64,000 nt of DNA from Pseudomonas fluorescens (GTDB taxonomy: Bacteria; Pseudomonadota; Gammaproteobacteria; Pseudomonadales; Pseudomonadaceae), in assembly GCF_002022275.1 (NCBI RefSeq), contig NZ_MSDF01000052.1, positions 248,001 through 312,000 of the forward strand, given 5' to 3'. The notes under the pieces were generated by a model. That model worked only from the letters and a program-made list of their open reading frames with translations, was not told the DNA's origin and ran no database searches. A program made the position numbers and the translations under genes. Below, piece after piece: positions 1-7,891 of the stretch; position 1 is the first letter of the stretch; every line of letters begins with the position of its first letter.

Positions 1-274
1 TGGCGCGACGGTGAAAAACGAAAAACAACAAGACACCGGCATCGTCAATGACGGCGGCAATGTCTACCTGAGCGGCATTCAGCCTGGCGAAGAGATGGTT
101 GTGAGTTGGGGCGGTTTCGAGCGCTGCATCCTCACGCTCCCCCTCGTATTACCCGCAGATGGCTTGACCGATGCCCTGAACCTGGGCTGCCGGATGGTAG
201 CCACTGATCAATCCTTGACCGAGCCCGCCACATTGACCGGCAAGCGAAACACTACGGAGAAAACATCCTCATGA
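1..274 (+). CDS. Fimbrial outer-membrane usher, C-terminal end (partial)
   Basis: This is the last 90 or so residues of a chaperone-usher pathway usher; the gene begins before the window and its reading frame is open from base 2. The visible part matches the C-terminal plug-side domain of FimD/PapC ushers: a phrase of the type G-x-V-N-D-G-G-N-V-Y-L-S-G, then a hydrophilic stretch and a Trp-Gly-Gly plus Cys near the end. The usher is the 24-stranded outer-membrane pore that assembles pilus subunits handed over by the chaperone. Its TGA overlaps the ATG of the chaperone gene, so the two are translationally coupled. The length of the full gene cannot be seen. Confidence 0.85.
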   Translation, partial: GATVKNEKQQDTGIVNDGGNVYLSGIQPGEEMVVSWGGFERCILTLPLVLPADGLTDALNLGCRMVATDQSLTEPATLTGKRNTTEKTSS

Positions 275-1032
275 CACTGAACACACGATTCACTCGCCAG
301 GCGTTCGCGTTGCTGGCTCTGGGTTTGAGCCAGACTGCTCACGCCGCTGTAGGCCTGGACCGCACTCGGGTGATTTTTGACGGTGGCAAAGAGGCCACCA
401 GCGTGAACATCACCAATAACAATACCCAGTTGCCGTATTTGGCTCAGGGCTGGATTGAGGATGAAGGCGGCAAAAAAATCACCTCGCCCTTGATCGTGCT
501 GCCGCCGGTTCAACGCCTGGAACCCGGCAAGCAAAGCCAATTGAAAGTGCAGGCATTGCCGGCTGCCAAATTGTTACCGCAGGATCGAGAGACGGTCTAC
601 TACTTCAACTTGAGGGAAATTCCACCCCGCAGCGATAAAGCCAACACCTTGCAGATTGCGCTGCAAACCCGGATCAAATTGTTTTACCGGCCGCAAGCCA
701 TCGCGCCGAGCCAGCAGGACCTGTCCAACCCCTGGCAGGAAAAACTGACGCTCACCCGCGAAGGCGAGCGTTATCAGGTGAACAACCCTACGCCCTACTA
801 CGTGACGCTGGTGGATGCACGCAGCACCAAAGACGGTAAGACCGTGGCCGGCTTCGAGCCATTGATGATCCCGCCCAAAGGCGCGCTGCCTCTGGGGCCC
901 ACCTCCAAAGCACTTGGCACTACCCCGTATCTGGCTTACGTAAATGATTACGGAGGACGACCGCTCATGGCCTTCACCTGCCGGGGTACCACTTGCACAG
1001 TGAGCGCGCAGGCATCAACGCCTAATGAATAG
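271..1032 (+). CDS. Periplasmic fimbrial chaperone, PapD/FimC family
   Basis: The product has 253 residues with a Sec signal peptide (cleavage probably after Ala-His-Ala near residue 25) and two immunoglobulin-like domains. The two subunit-anchoring basic residues of the family are visible: Arg33 in the D-R-T-R-V-I-F segment and Lys136 in the T-R-I-K-L-F-Y-R-P segment, which correspond to PapD Arg8 and Lys112. The protein binds pilin subunits by donor-strand complementation and delivers them to the usher. It overlaps the usher gene by ATGA and is followed by the subunit genes, so it belongs to the same operon. Length is normal for the family. Confidence 0.93.
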   Translation: MTLNTRFTRQAFALLALGLSQTAHAAVGLDRTRVIFDGGKEATSVNITNNNTQLPYLAQGWIEDEGGKKITSPLIVLPPVQRLEPGKQSQLKVQALPAAKLLPQDRETVYYFNLREIPPRSDKANTLQIALQTRIKLFYRPQAIAPSQQDLSNPWQEKLTLTREGERYQVNNPTPYYVTLVDARSTKDGKTVAGFEPLMIPPKGALPLGPTSKALGTTPYLAYVNDYGGRPLMAFTCRGTTCTVSAQASTPNE

Positions 1033-1053
1033 CGCCTGCTGGCGGAGAACCTT

Positions 1054-1626
1054 ATGAACTCGCATAACGTGAAGATCCTGGGCGCACTGCTGATGGTCTC
1101 TGTGACGGGCGCCCACGCCCAGGATGTCGAGGGCATGAACGGGATGCTGAACATCAGCGGGTCGATGCATGAAACCCCCTGCAGCCTGGAAATGACCTCA
1201 CTGCATCAGACCATCGACCTGGGCGCCGTCTCGACCAGCCGACTGCAACGCCCTGGTGATCAGGCTGGTCCGATCGCATTTCAACTGAGCTTCGCCGATT
1301 GCATGCGCAAGGCTGGCGGCATACGCAGTGAGCGTACAGGGAGCCTGGTCTGGAGTGCCTTTCAACCTGTGGTGTCGGTAGCGTTTGACGCGCCTGCCGA
1401 TGCCGATGATCCGCGTCTGGTCAAAGTGCAGGGCATCACCGGGATGGGTTTGCGCTTGACCGATTCCCTTGGCCGGGATGTGCAGTTGGGTTCAAGGGGT
1501 GAACCGCTGTTCCTGCCGCTGGGCAGTAACACCCAAACATGGAATGTGCAGCCCACGCGCACCTCCGCGTCGTTGACCAGCGGAGCATTTCGGGCTGTGG
1601 TGGATTTCAGGCTGAATTATGAGTAA
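1054..1626 (+). CDS. Type 1 family fimbrial subunit (pilin-like)
   Basis: This 190-residue protein has a signal peptide ending in Ala-His-Ala about residue 23. The mature part has the pilin layout: a Cys in a T-P-C-S-L segment about residue 43, a second Cys in F-A-D-C, a beta-rich body, and a C terminus with the penultimate aromatic residue (L-N-Y-E) that is typical of subunits polymerised by donor-strand exchange. The body contains a loop with the sequence theme A-G-G-I-R-S-E-R-T-G that is longer than in classical FimA. It may be the major shaft subunit because it comes first after the chaperone, but order alone does not prove this. Confidence 0.85.
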   Translation: MNSHNVKILGALLMVSVTGAHAQDVEGMNGMLNISGSMHETPCSLEMTSLHQTIDLGAVSTSRLQRPGDQAGPIAFQLSFADCMRKAGGIRSERTGSLVWSAFQPVVSVAFDAPADADDPRLVKVQGITGMGLRLTDSLGRDVQLGSRGEPLFLPLGSNTQTWNVQPTRTSASLTSGAFRAVVDFRLNYE

Positions 1627-1636
1627 GGGCACAACA

Positions 1637-2146
1637 ATGGCTAAGCCAACCGGCCAACGGGCCGTATTTTCAGGGGCGATACTGATAGGAGGCTGCCTGC
1701 TCTGGGCCGCCAGCCAAGGTGTGCAGGCTCAGACCAGCCTGACCATTCGCGCGGTGATCATCGCGCCTCCACCGTGCGTGATTAACAGCGGCAGTACGCT
1801 TGATGTGCCCTTCGGGAATGACCTCCTGACGTCACGGGTTGACGGGGTCAATTACCGGCGAGATGTGCCGTATACGGTCACGTGCGACTCCCCTTTCAGC
1901 AATGCGTTGACGCTGGAACTCAAGGGCACGGGAGCTGCGTTTGACAGCGCAGTGCTGATGACGCGCAAGGCCGACCTTGGCGTAAAGCTGTTTGTAAATG
2001 GCGCTGACTGGCCGCTGAACAGGGCCGTCAATTTTACTTATCCAAACTTTCCGGTTGTGCAGGCGGTGCCTGTCAAACGTGTGGGCAGCACACTCACGGG
2101 AGGGGCATTTGATGCGACCGCCACGCTGGTGGTCGATTATCAATGA
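1637..2146 (+). CDS. Fimbrial subunit, first of two tandem paralogues
   Basis: Pilin-like subunit with a signal peptide ending in Val-Gln-Ala and about 169 residues when started at base 1637. That start has an AAGGG ribosome-binding site seven bases upstream, whereas the in-frame ATG at 1619 overlaps the previous stop and lacks one. The mature protein has Cys in P-P-P-C-V-I, a second Cys in V-T-C-D and the penultimate Tyr (V-D-Y-Q). It shares motifs along its whole length with the next gene (P-P-P-C, R-V-D-G-V-x-Y-R-R, V-P-V-K), which points to a tandem duplication. Likely a tip or adaptor pilin; the exact place in the pilus is unknown. Confidence 0.83.
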   Translation: MAKPTGQRAVFSGAILIGGCLLWAASQGVQAQTSLTIRAVIIAPPPCVINSGSTLDVPFGNDLLTSRVDGVNYRRDVPYTVTCDSPFSNALTLELKGTGAAFDSAVLMTRKADLGVKLFVNGADWPLNRAVNFTYPNFPVVQAVPVKRVGSTLTGGAFDATATLVVDYQ

Positions 2147-2159
2147 AGAGGAATGATCA

Positions 2160-2639
2160 ATGAAACGTTGGCAGCAGCGAGCCCTGCTCGCCTTGTGCTC
2201 CGTCGGCCTATGCAGTGGTGCGTCGGCCAACCTGACATTCAGCGGAACGCTGAACGAGCCGCCCCCTTGCACGATTGATGCGGGCAACACGATTGAGGTC
2301 GATTTTGGCGATGTGGGGGTAAAACGCGTCGACGGCGTGAAATACCGCCGGGGCGTTGGCTACACCATTACCTGTGGCCCCGCCACGCTGCCGTGGGAGC
2401 TGAAATTGAGTATCAACGGTTCGGCAACCGCATTTGACGGTGCAGCGGTGCAGACCAATGTGCCGGCGCTGGGCATCCGGATCTTTCAAAACAGCGTGCC
2501 CTTTCTACTCAACACGCCATTGGACATAACACTCTCGTCGCCACCGACATTGGAAGTTGTGCCCGTCAAACAACCCGGTGCCATTCTGGCCCCCGCCAGG
2601 TTTTCAGCAGTGGCCACGCTGCTGGCTGAGTACGAGTAG
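2160..2639 (+). CDS. Fimbrial subunit, second tandem paralogue
   Basis: The 159-residue product begins with a signal peptide that ends near Ala-Ser-Ala, followed by the conserved P-P-P-C-T-I-D segment, a second Cys in I-T-C-G and a penultimate Tyr (A-E-Y-E). The start at 2160 is preceded by a clear GAGGA ribosome-binding site. Similarity in position and motif order to the gene before it suggests the pair arose by duplication and diverged. It is one of four subunit genes lying between chaperone and adhesin in one orientation with short gaps, so it is part of the same fimbrial operon. Confidence 0.84.
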   Translation: MKRWQQRALLALCSVGLCSGASANLTFSGTLNEPPPCTIDAGNTIEVDFGDVGVKRVDGVKYRRGVGYTITCGPATLPWELKLSINGSATAFDGAAVQTNVPALGIRIFQNSVPFLLNTPLDITLSSPPTLEVVPVKQPGAILAPARFSAVATLLAEYE

Positions 2640-2650
2640 GAGCCGAATGT

Positions 2651-3199
2651 ATGCAATATGGACTGGAACATAAAACGGGGTGCTGCACCTGGCTGGCGTT
2701 ACTGGCGACTTTCGCCCTGACGCCCAGCGCAAATGCCGCGGACAACTTGAGTTTCAAGGGCAACCTGGTTGAAGAGGCTTGCACGATCCGTCCGGGTGAC
2801 GAGGCAATCATCCTTGAACTCTGGGACGTTACGAGCAAGCACCTCTACATCAACACGCGCACGCAAGGTAAGGGTTTCAAGCTGCACCTGGAGGACTGCG
2901 ACACCACGATTGGCGACACGGTGACCATTCTGTTCGGCGGCAGGGAAAACACCGCGCTACCGGGGTTGTTCGCGCTGGACGGTGGAAGTGGCGCTTCCGG
3001 TATCGGCATCGGCCTGGAGACACCGGGCAACAAGCCATTGCCCTTGAATACCGTCAGCGACGAACAGGTGTTGAGCAATGGCAGCAATGTCATCGAGCTC
3101 AAAGCCTATGTGCAGGGTGAGCCGGATGCGATCCGGGACCAGACCATCGGGCACGGCCGTTACACGGTGACCTCGACGTTTACGCTCGACTATCCGTAA
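2651..3199 (+). CDS. Fimbrial subunit (minor pilin)
   Basis: A 182-residue pilin-like protein with a signal peptide ending in Ala-Asn-Ala about residue 29. The mature N terminus has F-K-G-N-L-V-E-E-A-C-T-I, a standard pilin start, with a second Cys in E-D-C-D and a penultimate Tyr (L-D-Y-P). A glycine-rich loop (residues about 105-125) replaces part of the usual strand pattern. It lies 11 bases after the previous subunit and before the adhesin, so it probably acts near the pilus tip or base. The role is inferred only from family and operon order. Confidence 0.83.
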   Translation: MQYGLEHKTGCCTWLALLATFALTPSANAADNLSFKGNLVEEACTIRPGDEAIILELWDVTSKHLYINTRTQGKGFKLHLEDCDTTIGDTVTILFGGRENTALPGLFALDGGSGASGIGIGLETPGNKPLPLNTVSDEQVLSNGSNVIELKAYVQGEPDAIRDQTIGHGRYTVTSTFTLDYP

Positions 3200-3285
3200 C
3201 AGCCTCAGATAAACCTCAAGTCTTTCCAGGGCGCGGACCGAGTTCGCGGGGCGCTGCCTGGGTGGAACAACAGCCAGAGATCAAA

Positions 3286-4242
3286 ATGAAACGACTACAT
3301 GGAACCATGACGCTCCTTTTGTTGATGGGTGCGACTTCAACCGCGCAGGCTGTCGACTGTCGAGTCAACGGAGGGCCCTGGCAGAATGGCAATCCCAACC
3401 TGAGTGTTCCCGTCACGGTCACCCTAAGCGCAGACGGCACCCGAATCACCCTCGAAGGGGCAAGACTGGAGTGTCGATACACGCCCGATGGCGGCCCTGC
3501 GTGGCGGGAGGATTACTGGGCAACGGGGAGCACCGCAGGCACAGCCTGGACTCCCGGGCCTAAATTCAGCGGCGAAAGGACCGGTTTACGCATCAATGGA
3601 TCGTTCTTTAACAGCCCTGTCCAAGCAGGTGTACGGATAGTCACCATTCCGAACAACGCGGCGTTTTACCCGGTAAATGTCACCCCCTACATTTTGATGC
3701 GTGACAATCCTTCCAATCCCATTGATGTTCGAGTCGGGGATAACCTGGGACTGCTACGTCTCACCAGCTCGAACAACTACGACGGCACCCGGCCACAACT
3801 TACCGTCACGTATTCGGCCGCCAACAATTTCACCGTCTCACCCTCAACCTGCACGATCAACAATAACAATCCGATCGAGATCAATTTTGGCACCGTACAC
3901 CAGAGGGCAATGGGAACCGACCCGCTTACGACGTCTATCCGCAGCGATCGCAGGCTGACCTACTCGTGCCCACAAGGCGGAATTACTACACCGATAACGA
4001 TCTCCTACAAAGGCAATCCGTCTTCGTTCGACACACGTTTGTTAAGCATGACCAATCCGGACGTCGGCACCGCGCTTGTCAGGGCAGGGTCTGCGGTTCA
4101 AGTTGGCAGCTCATTCTTGACCAGCATTACCAATAGTGTGGGGGGCGACGATGTGACATTTTCGCTGGTTCGGCGCGCCGGATCCTTACCTGCCGCCGGG
4201 CCTGTAAGCGGGAGCGGCGTGCTGGTAATGGGTGTGCCGTGA
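3286..4242 (+). CDS. Two-domain fimbrial tip adhesin
   Basis: About 318 residues from the ATG at 3286, where a normal signal peptide begins (basic start, hydrophobic core, Ala-Gln-Ala cleavage); an in-frame GTG at 3262 would add eight residues in front of it. The protein is about twice the length of the subunits. The N-terminal half (about residues 24-185) has two Cys and looks like a receptor-binding domain. The C-terminal half begins with an S-T-C-T-I-N-N-N-N-P-I-E-I-N-F-G segment and a second Cys in Y-S-C-P, which is a pilin domain used to join the shaft. The ligand cannot be told from the sequence. It is the last gene of the operon. Confidence 0.8.
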   Translation: MKRLHGTMTLLLLMGATSTAQAVDCRVNGGPWQNGNPNLSVPVTVTLSADGTRITLEGARLECRYTPDGGPAWREDYWATGSTAGTAWTPGPKFSGERTGLRINGSFFNSPVQAGVRIVTIPNNAAFYPVNVTPYILMRDNPSNPIDVRVGDNLGLLRLTSSNNYDGTRPQLTVTYSAANNFTVSPSTCTINNNNPIEINFGTVHQRAMGTDPLTTSIRSDRRLTYSCPQGGITTPITISYKGNPSSFDTRLLSMTNPDVGTALVRAGSAVQVGSSFLTSITNSVGGDDVTFSLVRRAGSLPAAGPVSGSGVLVMGVP

Positions 4243-4328
4243 CCCATCCGGAGACCTGAAACCGAGGTCACCTGACTGGCCTCCCAGTCGTCGATCTTAT
4301 TTCTGAGACTACACAGGTGGCAGTTCGC

Positions 4329-4334
4329 TATAAT
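4329..4334 (+). promoter_or_regulatory. TATAAT -10 element upstream of small lipoprotein
   Basis: A perfect TATAAT lies 61 bases upstream of the ATG at 4396, in the gap after the fimbrial operon. The expected -35 position (about 4306-4311) has no good match, so the promoter is weak or helped by an activator. No U-rich terminator was seen between 4243 and 4328. Confidence 0.4.
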
Positions 4335-4395
4335 CTGCCACCAACGCCCCACGACAGTGTCAGCGCCCTCCCACACCCTCGACGACGACCCCACC

Positions 4396-4680
4396 ATGAA
4401 CAAGATCCTGGCTCTGACTGCAGCACTGGCGCTGATAACCGGCTGCACCACTACGTCCGACACCTACCTGAAAAATGGTGAGCAAGGCCTGACCATCGAC
4501 TGTTCGGGCGAAGCCAACTCATGGGCCAGCTGCTATGAAAAAGCCGACGCCTCTTGCGCAGGCACCGGTTACCGCATCGTCGGCACCGAGGGCACACCAG
4601 CGTTGAAGGAAGATGACAAAACCCTGGGCAAAGACGTGGGTAACTACAAAAGCCGCAGCGTCGTGGTGGTTTGCAAGTAA
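4396..4680 (+). CDS. Small predicted outer-membrane lipoprotein
   Basis: The 94-residue product starts at the ATG at 4396, where a signal peptide with the lipobox L-I-T-G-C begins; longer in-frame starts would put non-signal residues in front. After lipidation the mature protein is hydrophilic with three further Cys (D-C-S, S-C-Y, S-C-A) and a final Cys near the end (V-V-C-K), so disulfides are likely. The layout resembles small conserved Pseudomonas lipoproteins of unknown function. It appears to be transcribed alone. Confidence 0.72.
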   Translation: MNKILALTAALALITGCTTTSDTYLKNGEQGLTIDCSGEANSWASCYEKADASCAGTGYRIVGTEGTPALKEDDKTLGKDVGNYKSRSVVVVCK

Positions 4681-4689
4681 GCCACCAGG

Positions 4690-4920
4690 CTAGAGGTGGA
4701 TTTCGGCGAACTTAATGCCGAGTCCGCGCAGGATTTCGATCAAGTCGTCCAGGCGTGGGAAAGACTCGACCTCATCCTGTTCATCCACCAAAAAGTAACT
4801 GCGCCCTCCACTTTTCTTGAAAAATACGATCCATTCACCCAGGTCAGCCGGGTTCTGGATGACATGGGTAGCCGAGATCTGCCCTTCGGCGTGGCGGGCT
4901 TTGACAACTTCACGTTTCAT
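4690..4920 (-). CDS. Conserved hypothetical small protein
   Basis: A 76-residue acidic protein read from the ATG at 4920, with a weak GGA six to eight bases upstream. It contains the segment E-W-I-V-F-F-K-K-S-G-G-R-S-Y-F-L-V-D-E, then a D-D-L-I-E-I-L-R-G-L-G-I-K helix, a pattern that suggests a small alpha/beta domain. Proteins of this look are widespread in Pseudomonas and are sometimes labelled plasmid-replication related; I cannot support such a function here. The reading frame can be extended upstream to 4989, but those residues are Cys-rich and unlike the rest. The competing frame on the plus strand looks less protein-like. Confidence 0.6.
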   Translation of the reverse strand: MKREVVKARHAEGQISATHVIQNPADLGEWIVFFKKSGGRSYFLVDEQDEVESFPRLDDLIEILRGLGIKFAEIHL

Positions 4921-5031
4921 CAGCGCATTCCAGATAAAGACAAATGCCGCGCAGGCAAAAAAAGCCTGGCACTGCAAACGCAGAGCCAAGCTTTTTTATC
5001 GGATTCGAGTGCATGAGACAAGCCTGAAGGC

Positions 5032-5382
5032 TCAACCGGAAATGCAATCCTCGCCGGCTTTCTTGATATCGCCCGGGCGGATCGGCACATTGGACATGCT
5101 TTCATAAAGCTTGATGCTACTGCCGCTGGAACGCTCCTCAATTTCGAAAATCGCCGAAGGGTCGGCCGAGAATTTCTGCGGCACGATCACCTGTACGCCC
5201 TCCTTGTGCGGTTCAATCTGCGGCGGGCGCCGGGTGTCAGCGAGCTTGCGCACCACACACGCGGCGTATTCCTGTGGTTTTTTCCCAGAGATGACCACCA
5301 AGGTGGGCGGGGTCTGCTTGATATCTGCAACCGAAGCACACCCACCTAACGCCAAGGCCAGAACCCACACACTCCACTTCAT
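5032..5382 (-). CDS. Small lipoprotein of unknown function
   Basis: A 116-residue protein with a lipoprotein signal peptide: basic start, hydrophobic core and lipobox L-G-G-C at about residues 12-15. The mature part has two more Cys (A-A-C-V-V and E-D-C-I) and a mixed alpha/beta pattern without a motif I recognise. An AGG-containing ribosome-binding site is present upstream of the ATG. It lies downstream of no obvious partner and is divergent from the DUF1883 gene. Probably envelope-anchored; the function is unknown. Confidence 0.72.
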   Translation of the reverse strand: MKWSVWVLALALGGCASVADIKQTPPTLVVISGKKPQEYAACVVRKLADTRRPPQIEPHKEGVQVIVPQKFSADPSAIFEIEERSSGSSIKLYESMSNVPIRPGDIKKAGEDCISG

Positions 5383-5594
5383 ACTTAAACCTCCGATAAA
5401 GATCCTACGACAGCGTAGAGCGTACTTTTCTCCCGCTTCTGTAGGATTTATCTCTGAAAACTCGGTAAATAACTGTTTTAAATTGTCGAAGTCATCGACG
5501 ACGGCGCGATAATAAACGCGCTGGGGCTGATAAACTCCATCTTATCCTACGTATCATTCTGATTTTTCAGAAAAAGCCCTTCTGGAGACACCCC

Positions 5595-5897
5595 ATGAAA
5601 TTTATTCACCAGCGCGAGCACCTCAACGAGGGCGACATCGTTGTCATCGAATGCTCGCAGACCTGCAACATTCGCTTGATGAGCGACGCCAACTTTCGCA
5701 GCTTCAAAAACGGCGGCCGCCATACCTACCACGGCGGCGCATTCGACCAGTTCCCGGCAAAAATCACCGCGCCCAGCACCGGTTTCTGGAATATTACCCT
5801 GGACGTTGTGACACGCCGCGCCATCAGCGTTACCCGCAAACCCGCGCTGTCCCACAAAATCCGCATCGTTCGTCGCACCAGCAGCAAACTGAGCTGA
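5595..5897 (+). CDS. DUF1883 domain protein
   Basis: The 100-residue product matches the DUF1883 pattern along its length: an N-terminal M-K-F-I-H-x-R-E-H-L-N-E-G-D, a C-N-I-R-L-M segment, a G-G-R-H-T-Y-H-G-G-A-F motif in the middle and a W-N-I-T-L-D-V strand before the end. DUF1883 is a small all-beta domain of unknown function, sometimes fused to TIR domains in other bacteria. A GGAG ribosome-binding site lies upstream of the ATG. It is followed after 26 bases by a small gene and then alkB, all in one direction, so co-transcription is possible. Confidence 0.78.
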   Translation: MKFIHQREHLNEGDIVVIECSQTCNIRLMSDANFRSFKNGGRHTYHGGAFDQFPAKITAPSTGFWNITLDVVTRRAISVTRKPALSHKIRIVRRTSSKLS

Positions 5898-5923
5898 ACC
5901 GGACACTCGACAGGAAAAAAGCT

Positions 5924-6091
5924 GTGACCCCTACGACCAAATACGTCATCAAGTACAAGCTCAACGGCGAACGCCGCTTCGAGTTCGCGCAGTTGCAGAG
6001 CAACAGTGTGGAAGAAGCCAAGCAAGCCCTGGCGAAAATTCACGATGCCAGCGATGAAATTAGCGACATCAATGTGAGCAAGGCGCTGTAA
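5924..6091 (+). CDS. Small conserved hypothetical protein (GTG start)
   Basis: A 55-residue protein that begins with GTG at 5924, supported by an AGGA ribosome-binding site eight bases upstream and by the N-terminal sequence T-K-Y-V-I-K-Y-K-L-N-G, which forms a first beta strand. Then come F-E-F-A-Q-L, a helix with E-E-A-K-Q-A-L-A-K-I and a final I-N-V-S strand, consistent with a tiny beta-alpha-beta fold. The gene ends three bases before the alkB start, so the two are probably translated from one message. No function can be assigned. Confidence 0.65.
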   Translation: MTPTTKYVIKYKLNGERRFEFAQLQSNSVEEAKQALAKIHDASDEISDINVSKAL

Positions 6092-6094
6092 GCC

Positions 6095-6760
6095 ATGCGC
6101 GGCCCTACTGCCGATTTGTTCGCCGACGCTGCTTTGCAGCAACCGACGGGGCGCGAGCAAATTGGCGAAGAGTCTTACGTGCTGCGCGGCTTCGCCCTGC
6201 CCTGGATTGATCGCCTTCTGCCCGAACTGCGGCGCGTGCTGGCCCAATCGCCGTTTCGGCAGATGGTCACCCCCGGCGGCTTTACCATGTCAGCCGCCTT
6301 GAGCAGTTGCGGCGCGCTGGGCTGGACGACGGACAGCAGCGGTTACCGTTACAGCCCGCTCGACCCGCGCAGCCAGCAGCCTTGGCCGACGATGCCCGAC
6401 ACCCTGCATGAATTCGCCACTTTGGCGGCAGCCGAGGCCGGTTTCGCTGACTTTGCCCCGGATGCCTGCCTGATCAACCGCTACGTGCCCGGCGCCAACA
6501 TGTCCCTGCATCAGGACAAAAACGAGCGCGATTACCGTGCCCCGGTGGTTTCGGTGTCCCTTGGCCTGCCGGCAATCTTCCTGTTCGGCGGCCACGAGCG
6601 CAGTGACAAGACGCAAAAGGTCTCACTGTTTCACGGCGATGCCGTGGTCTGGGGCGGCGTTGATCGCTTGCGTTTTCATGGGGTGATGCCGATCAAGGAA
6701 GGCGTGCATCCGGTGATGGGCCCGCAGCGCATCAACCTGACCTTTCGTACAGCCGGCTAA
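6095..6760 (+). CDS. alkB: Alpha-ketoglutarate-dependent DNA dioxygenase AlkB
   Basis: The 221-residue enzyme oxidatively removes methyl groups from 1-methyladenine and 3-methylcytosine in DNA, using Fe(II), oxygen and 2-oxoglutarate. The iron ligands His139, Asp141 (H-Q-D-K-N-E motif) and His195 (R-F-H-G-V) are present, and Arg212 and Arg218 in the P-Q-R-I-N-L-T-F-R end match the 2-oxoglutarate and substrate contacts of E. coli AlkB. The N-terminal nucleotide-recognition lid (residues about 50-90) is also normal. It lies 75 bases before ada in the same direction, the classic alkylation-repair pairing. Confidence 0.95.
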   Translation: MRGPTADLFADAALQQPTGREQIGEESYVLRGFALPWIDRLLPELRRVLAQSPFRQMVTPGGFTMSAALSSCGALGWTTDSSGYRYSPLDPRSQQPWPTMPDTLHEFATLAAAEAGFADFAPDACLINRYVPGANMSLHQDKNERDYRAPVVSVSLGLPAIFLFGGHERSDKTQKVSLFHGDAVVWGGVDRLRFHGVMPIKEGVHPVMGPQRINLTFRTAG

Positions 6761-6835
6761 TTTGACCGCAAGCTTCAGAGTGCCGCCAATGATCCGCGCG
6801 GTTAATCTGCCGGTGAACCGTCAAGAGTGCAGGCC

Positions 6836-7891
6836 ATGAGTAACGAAACAGATCCGCGCTGGGCCGCCATCGTCGCCCGCGACGCCAAGGCAGATGCGCT
6901 GTTTGTCTACGGCGTGAAAACTACCGGAGTGTACTGTCGCGCCAGCAGCGCCTCACGCCTGCCGCGCCCGGAAAATATCGAGTTTTTCGACACCTTTGCG
7001 CAAGCCGAAGCAGCGGGTTATCGCCCGAGCAAACGCGCCACCGGCGACCAGACACAATTGGCGGCGCACCATGCTCAGGTGGTGGCCAACGCCTGTCGCC
7101 AAATAGAACAGGCCGAGACGCCGCCGAACCTGGAATCGCTTGCCCGCCAAGCGGGGCTGAGCACCTTCCATTTTCATCGGGTGTTCAAATCCGTGACCGG
7201 CCTGACCCCCAAGGGTTACGCCAGCGCCCTTCGTTCGCGCAAAGTGCGCGATGGGCTCAAGGGCGCGCACTCCGTGACAGATGCGCTGTACGAGGCAGGC
7301 TTCAATTCCAATAGCCGCTTCTATGAGTCCGCCGACCAAGTGCTCGGCATGAAGCCCAGCGACTACAAGGCCGGCGGAGCCAACAGTGAGATTCGCTTCG
7401 CAGTGGGCGACTGTTCATTGGGCGCCATTCTGGTGGCGCAGAGCCAAAAGGGCGTGTGCGCAATTTTGCTCGGGGATGACCCTGACGCTCTGCTGCGCGA
7501 CCTGCAGGACCAATTCCCCAAGGCTGAACTGGTAGGGGCTGACCGCGATTTCGAGCGATTGATCGCCCAAGTGGTGGGTTTTATCGAGGCGCCGGCCCTT
7601 GGCCTGGATTTGCCGCTGGACCTGCGCGGCACTGCCTTTCAGGAGCGCGTGTGGCAAGCCCTGCGGGAAATCCCGGTGGGCAGCACGGCCAGTTACGCAC
7701 AGATTGCCGAGCGGATCGGCGCGCCCAAATCCTTTCGCGCCGTGGCTCAGGCCTGTGGTGCCAACAGCCTGGCGGTGGCGATTCCGTGTCATCGGGTGGT
7801 GCGCAGCAGCGGTGAGCTGTCGGGCTATCGCTGGGGCGTGGAACGCAAACGTCAGCTACTGGAACGGGAAACCGGCGCCAAGCCTTCCTAA
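6836..7891 (+). CDS. ada: Ada-type regulator / O6-methylguanine-DNA methyltransferase with degenerate zinc site
   Basis: A 351-residue three-part protein: an Ada metal-binding-type domain (about residues 5-75), an AraC helix-turn-helix (about 80-180) and a methyltransferase domain with active Cys318 in the A-I-P-C-H-R-V motif. The methyltransferase part looks active. The sensor domain keeps Cys34, but the residues matching E. coli Cys42, Cys69 and Cys72 are Ser38, Ser65 and Ala68, so the four-cysteine zinc site that accepts methyl groups from phosphotriesters cannot form in the usual way. The start at 6836 fits the N terminus of the family; an ATG nine bases earlier is also in frame. It may be a repair enzyme whose regulatory switch has changed. 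Confidence 0.9.
   Translation: MSNETDPRWAAIVARDAKADALFVYGVKTTGVYCRASSASRLPRPENIEFFDTFAQAEAAGYRPSKRATGDQTQLAAHHAQVVANACRQIEQAETPPNLESLARQAGLSTFHFHRVFKSVTGLTPKGYASALRSRKVRDGLKGAHSVTDALYEAGFNSNSRFYESADQVLGMKPSDYKAGGANSEIRFAVGDCSLGAILVAQSQKGVCAILLGDDPDALLRDLQDQFPKAELVGADRDFERLIAQVVGFIEAPALGLDLPLDLRGTAFQERVWQALREIPVGSTASYAQIAERIGAPKSFRAVAQACGANSLAVAIPCHRVVRSSGELSGYRWGVERKRQLLERETGAKPS

Noticed and set aside
4696..5016. A plus-strand frame of 106 codons opposite the small conserved protein
   Set aside because: The minus-strand frame has the more protein-like sequence and a better C-terminal domain pattern.
5383..5594. Partial inverted repeats (ATCCTAC and GTAGGAT) between the lipoprotein and DUF1883 genes, as a mobile repeat
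   Set aside because: Only seven-base arms and a single occurrence; too short to call a repeat family.
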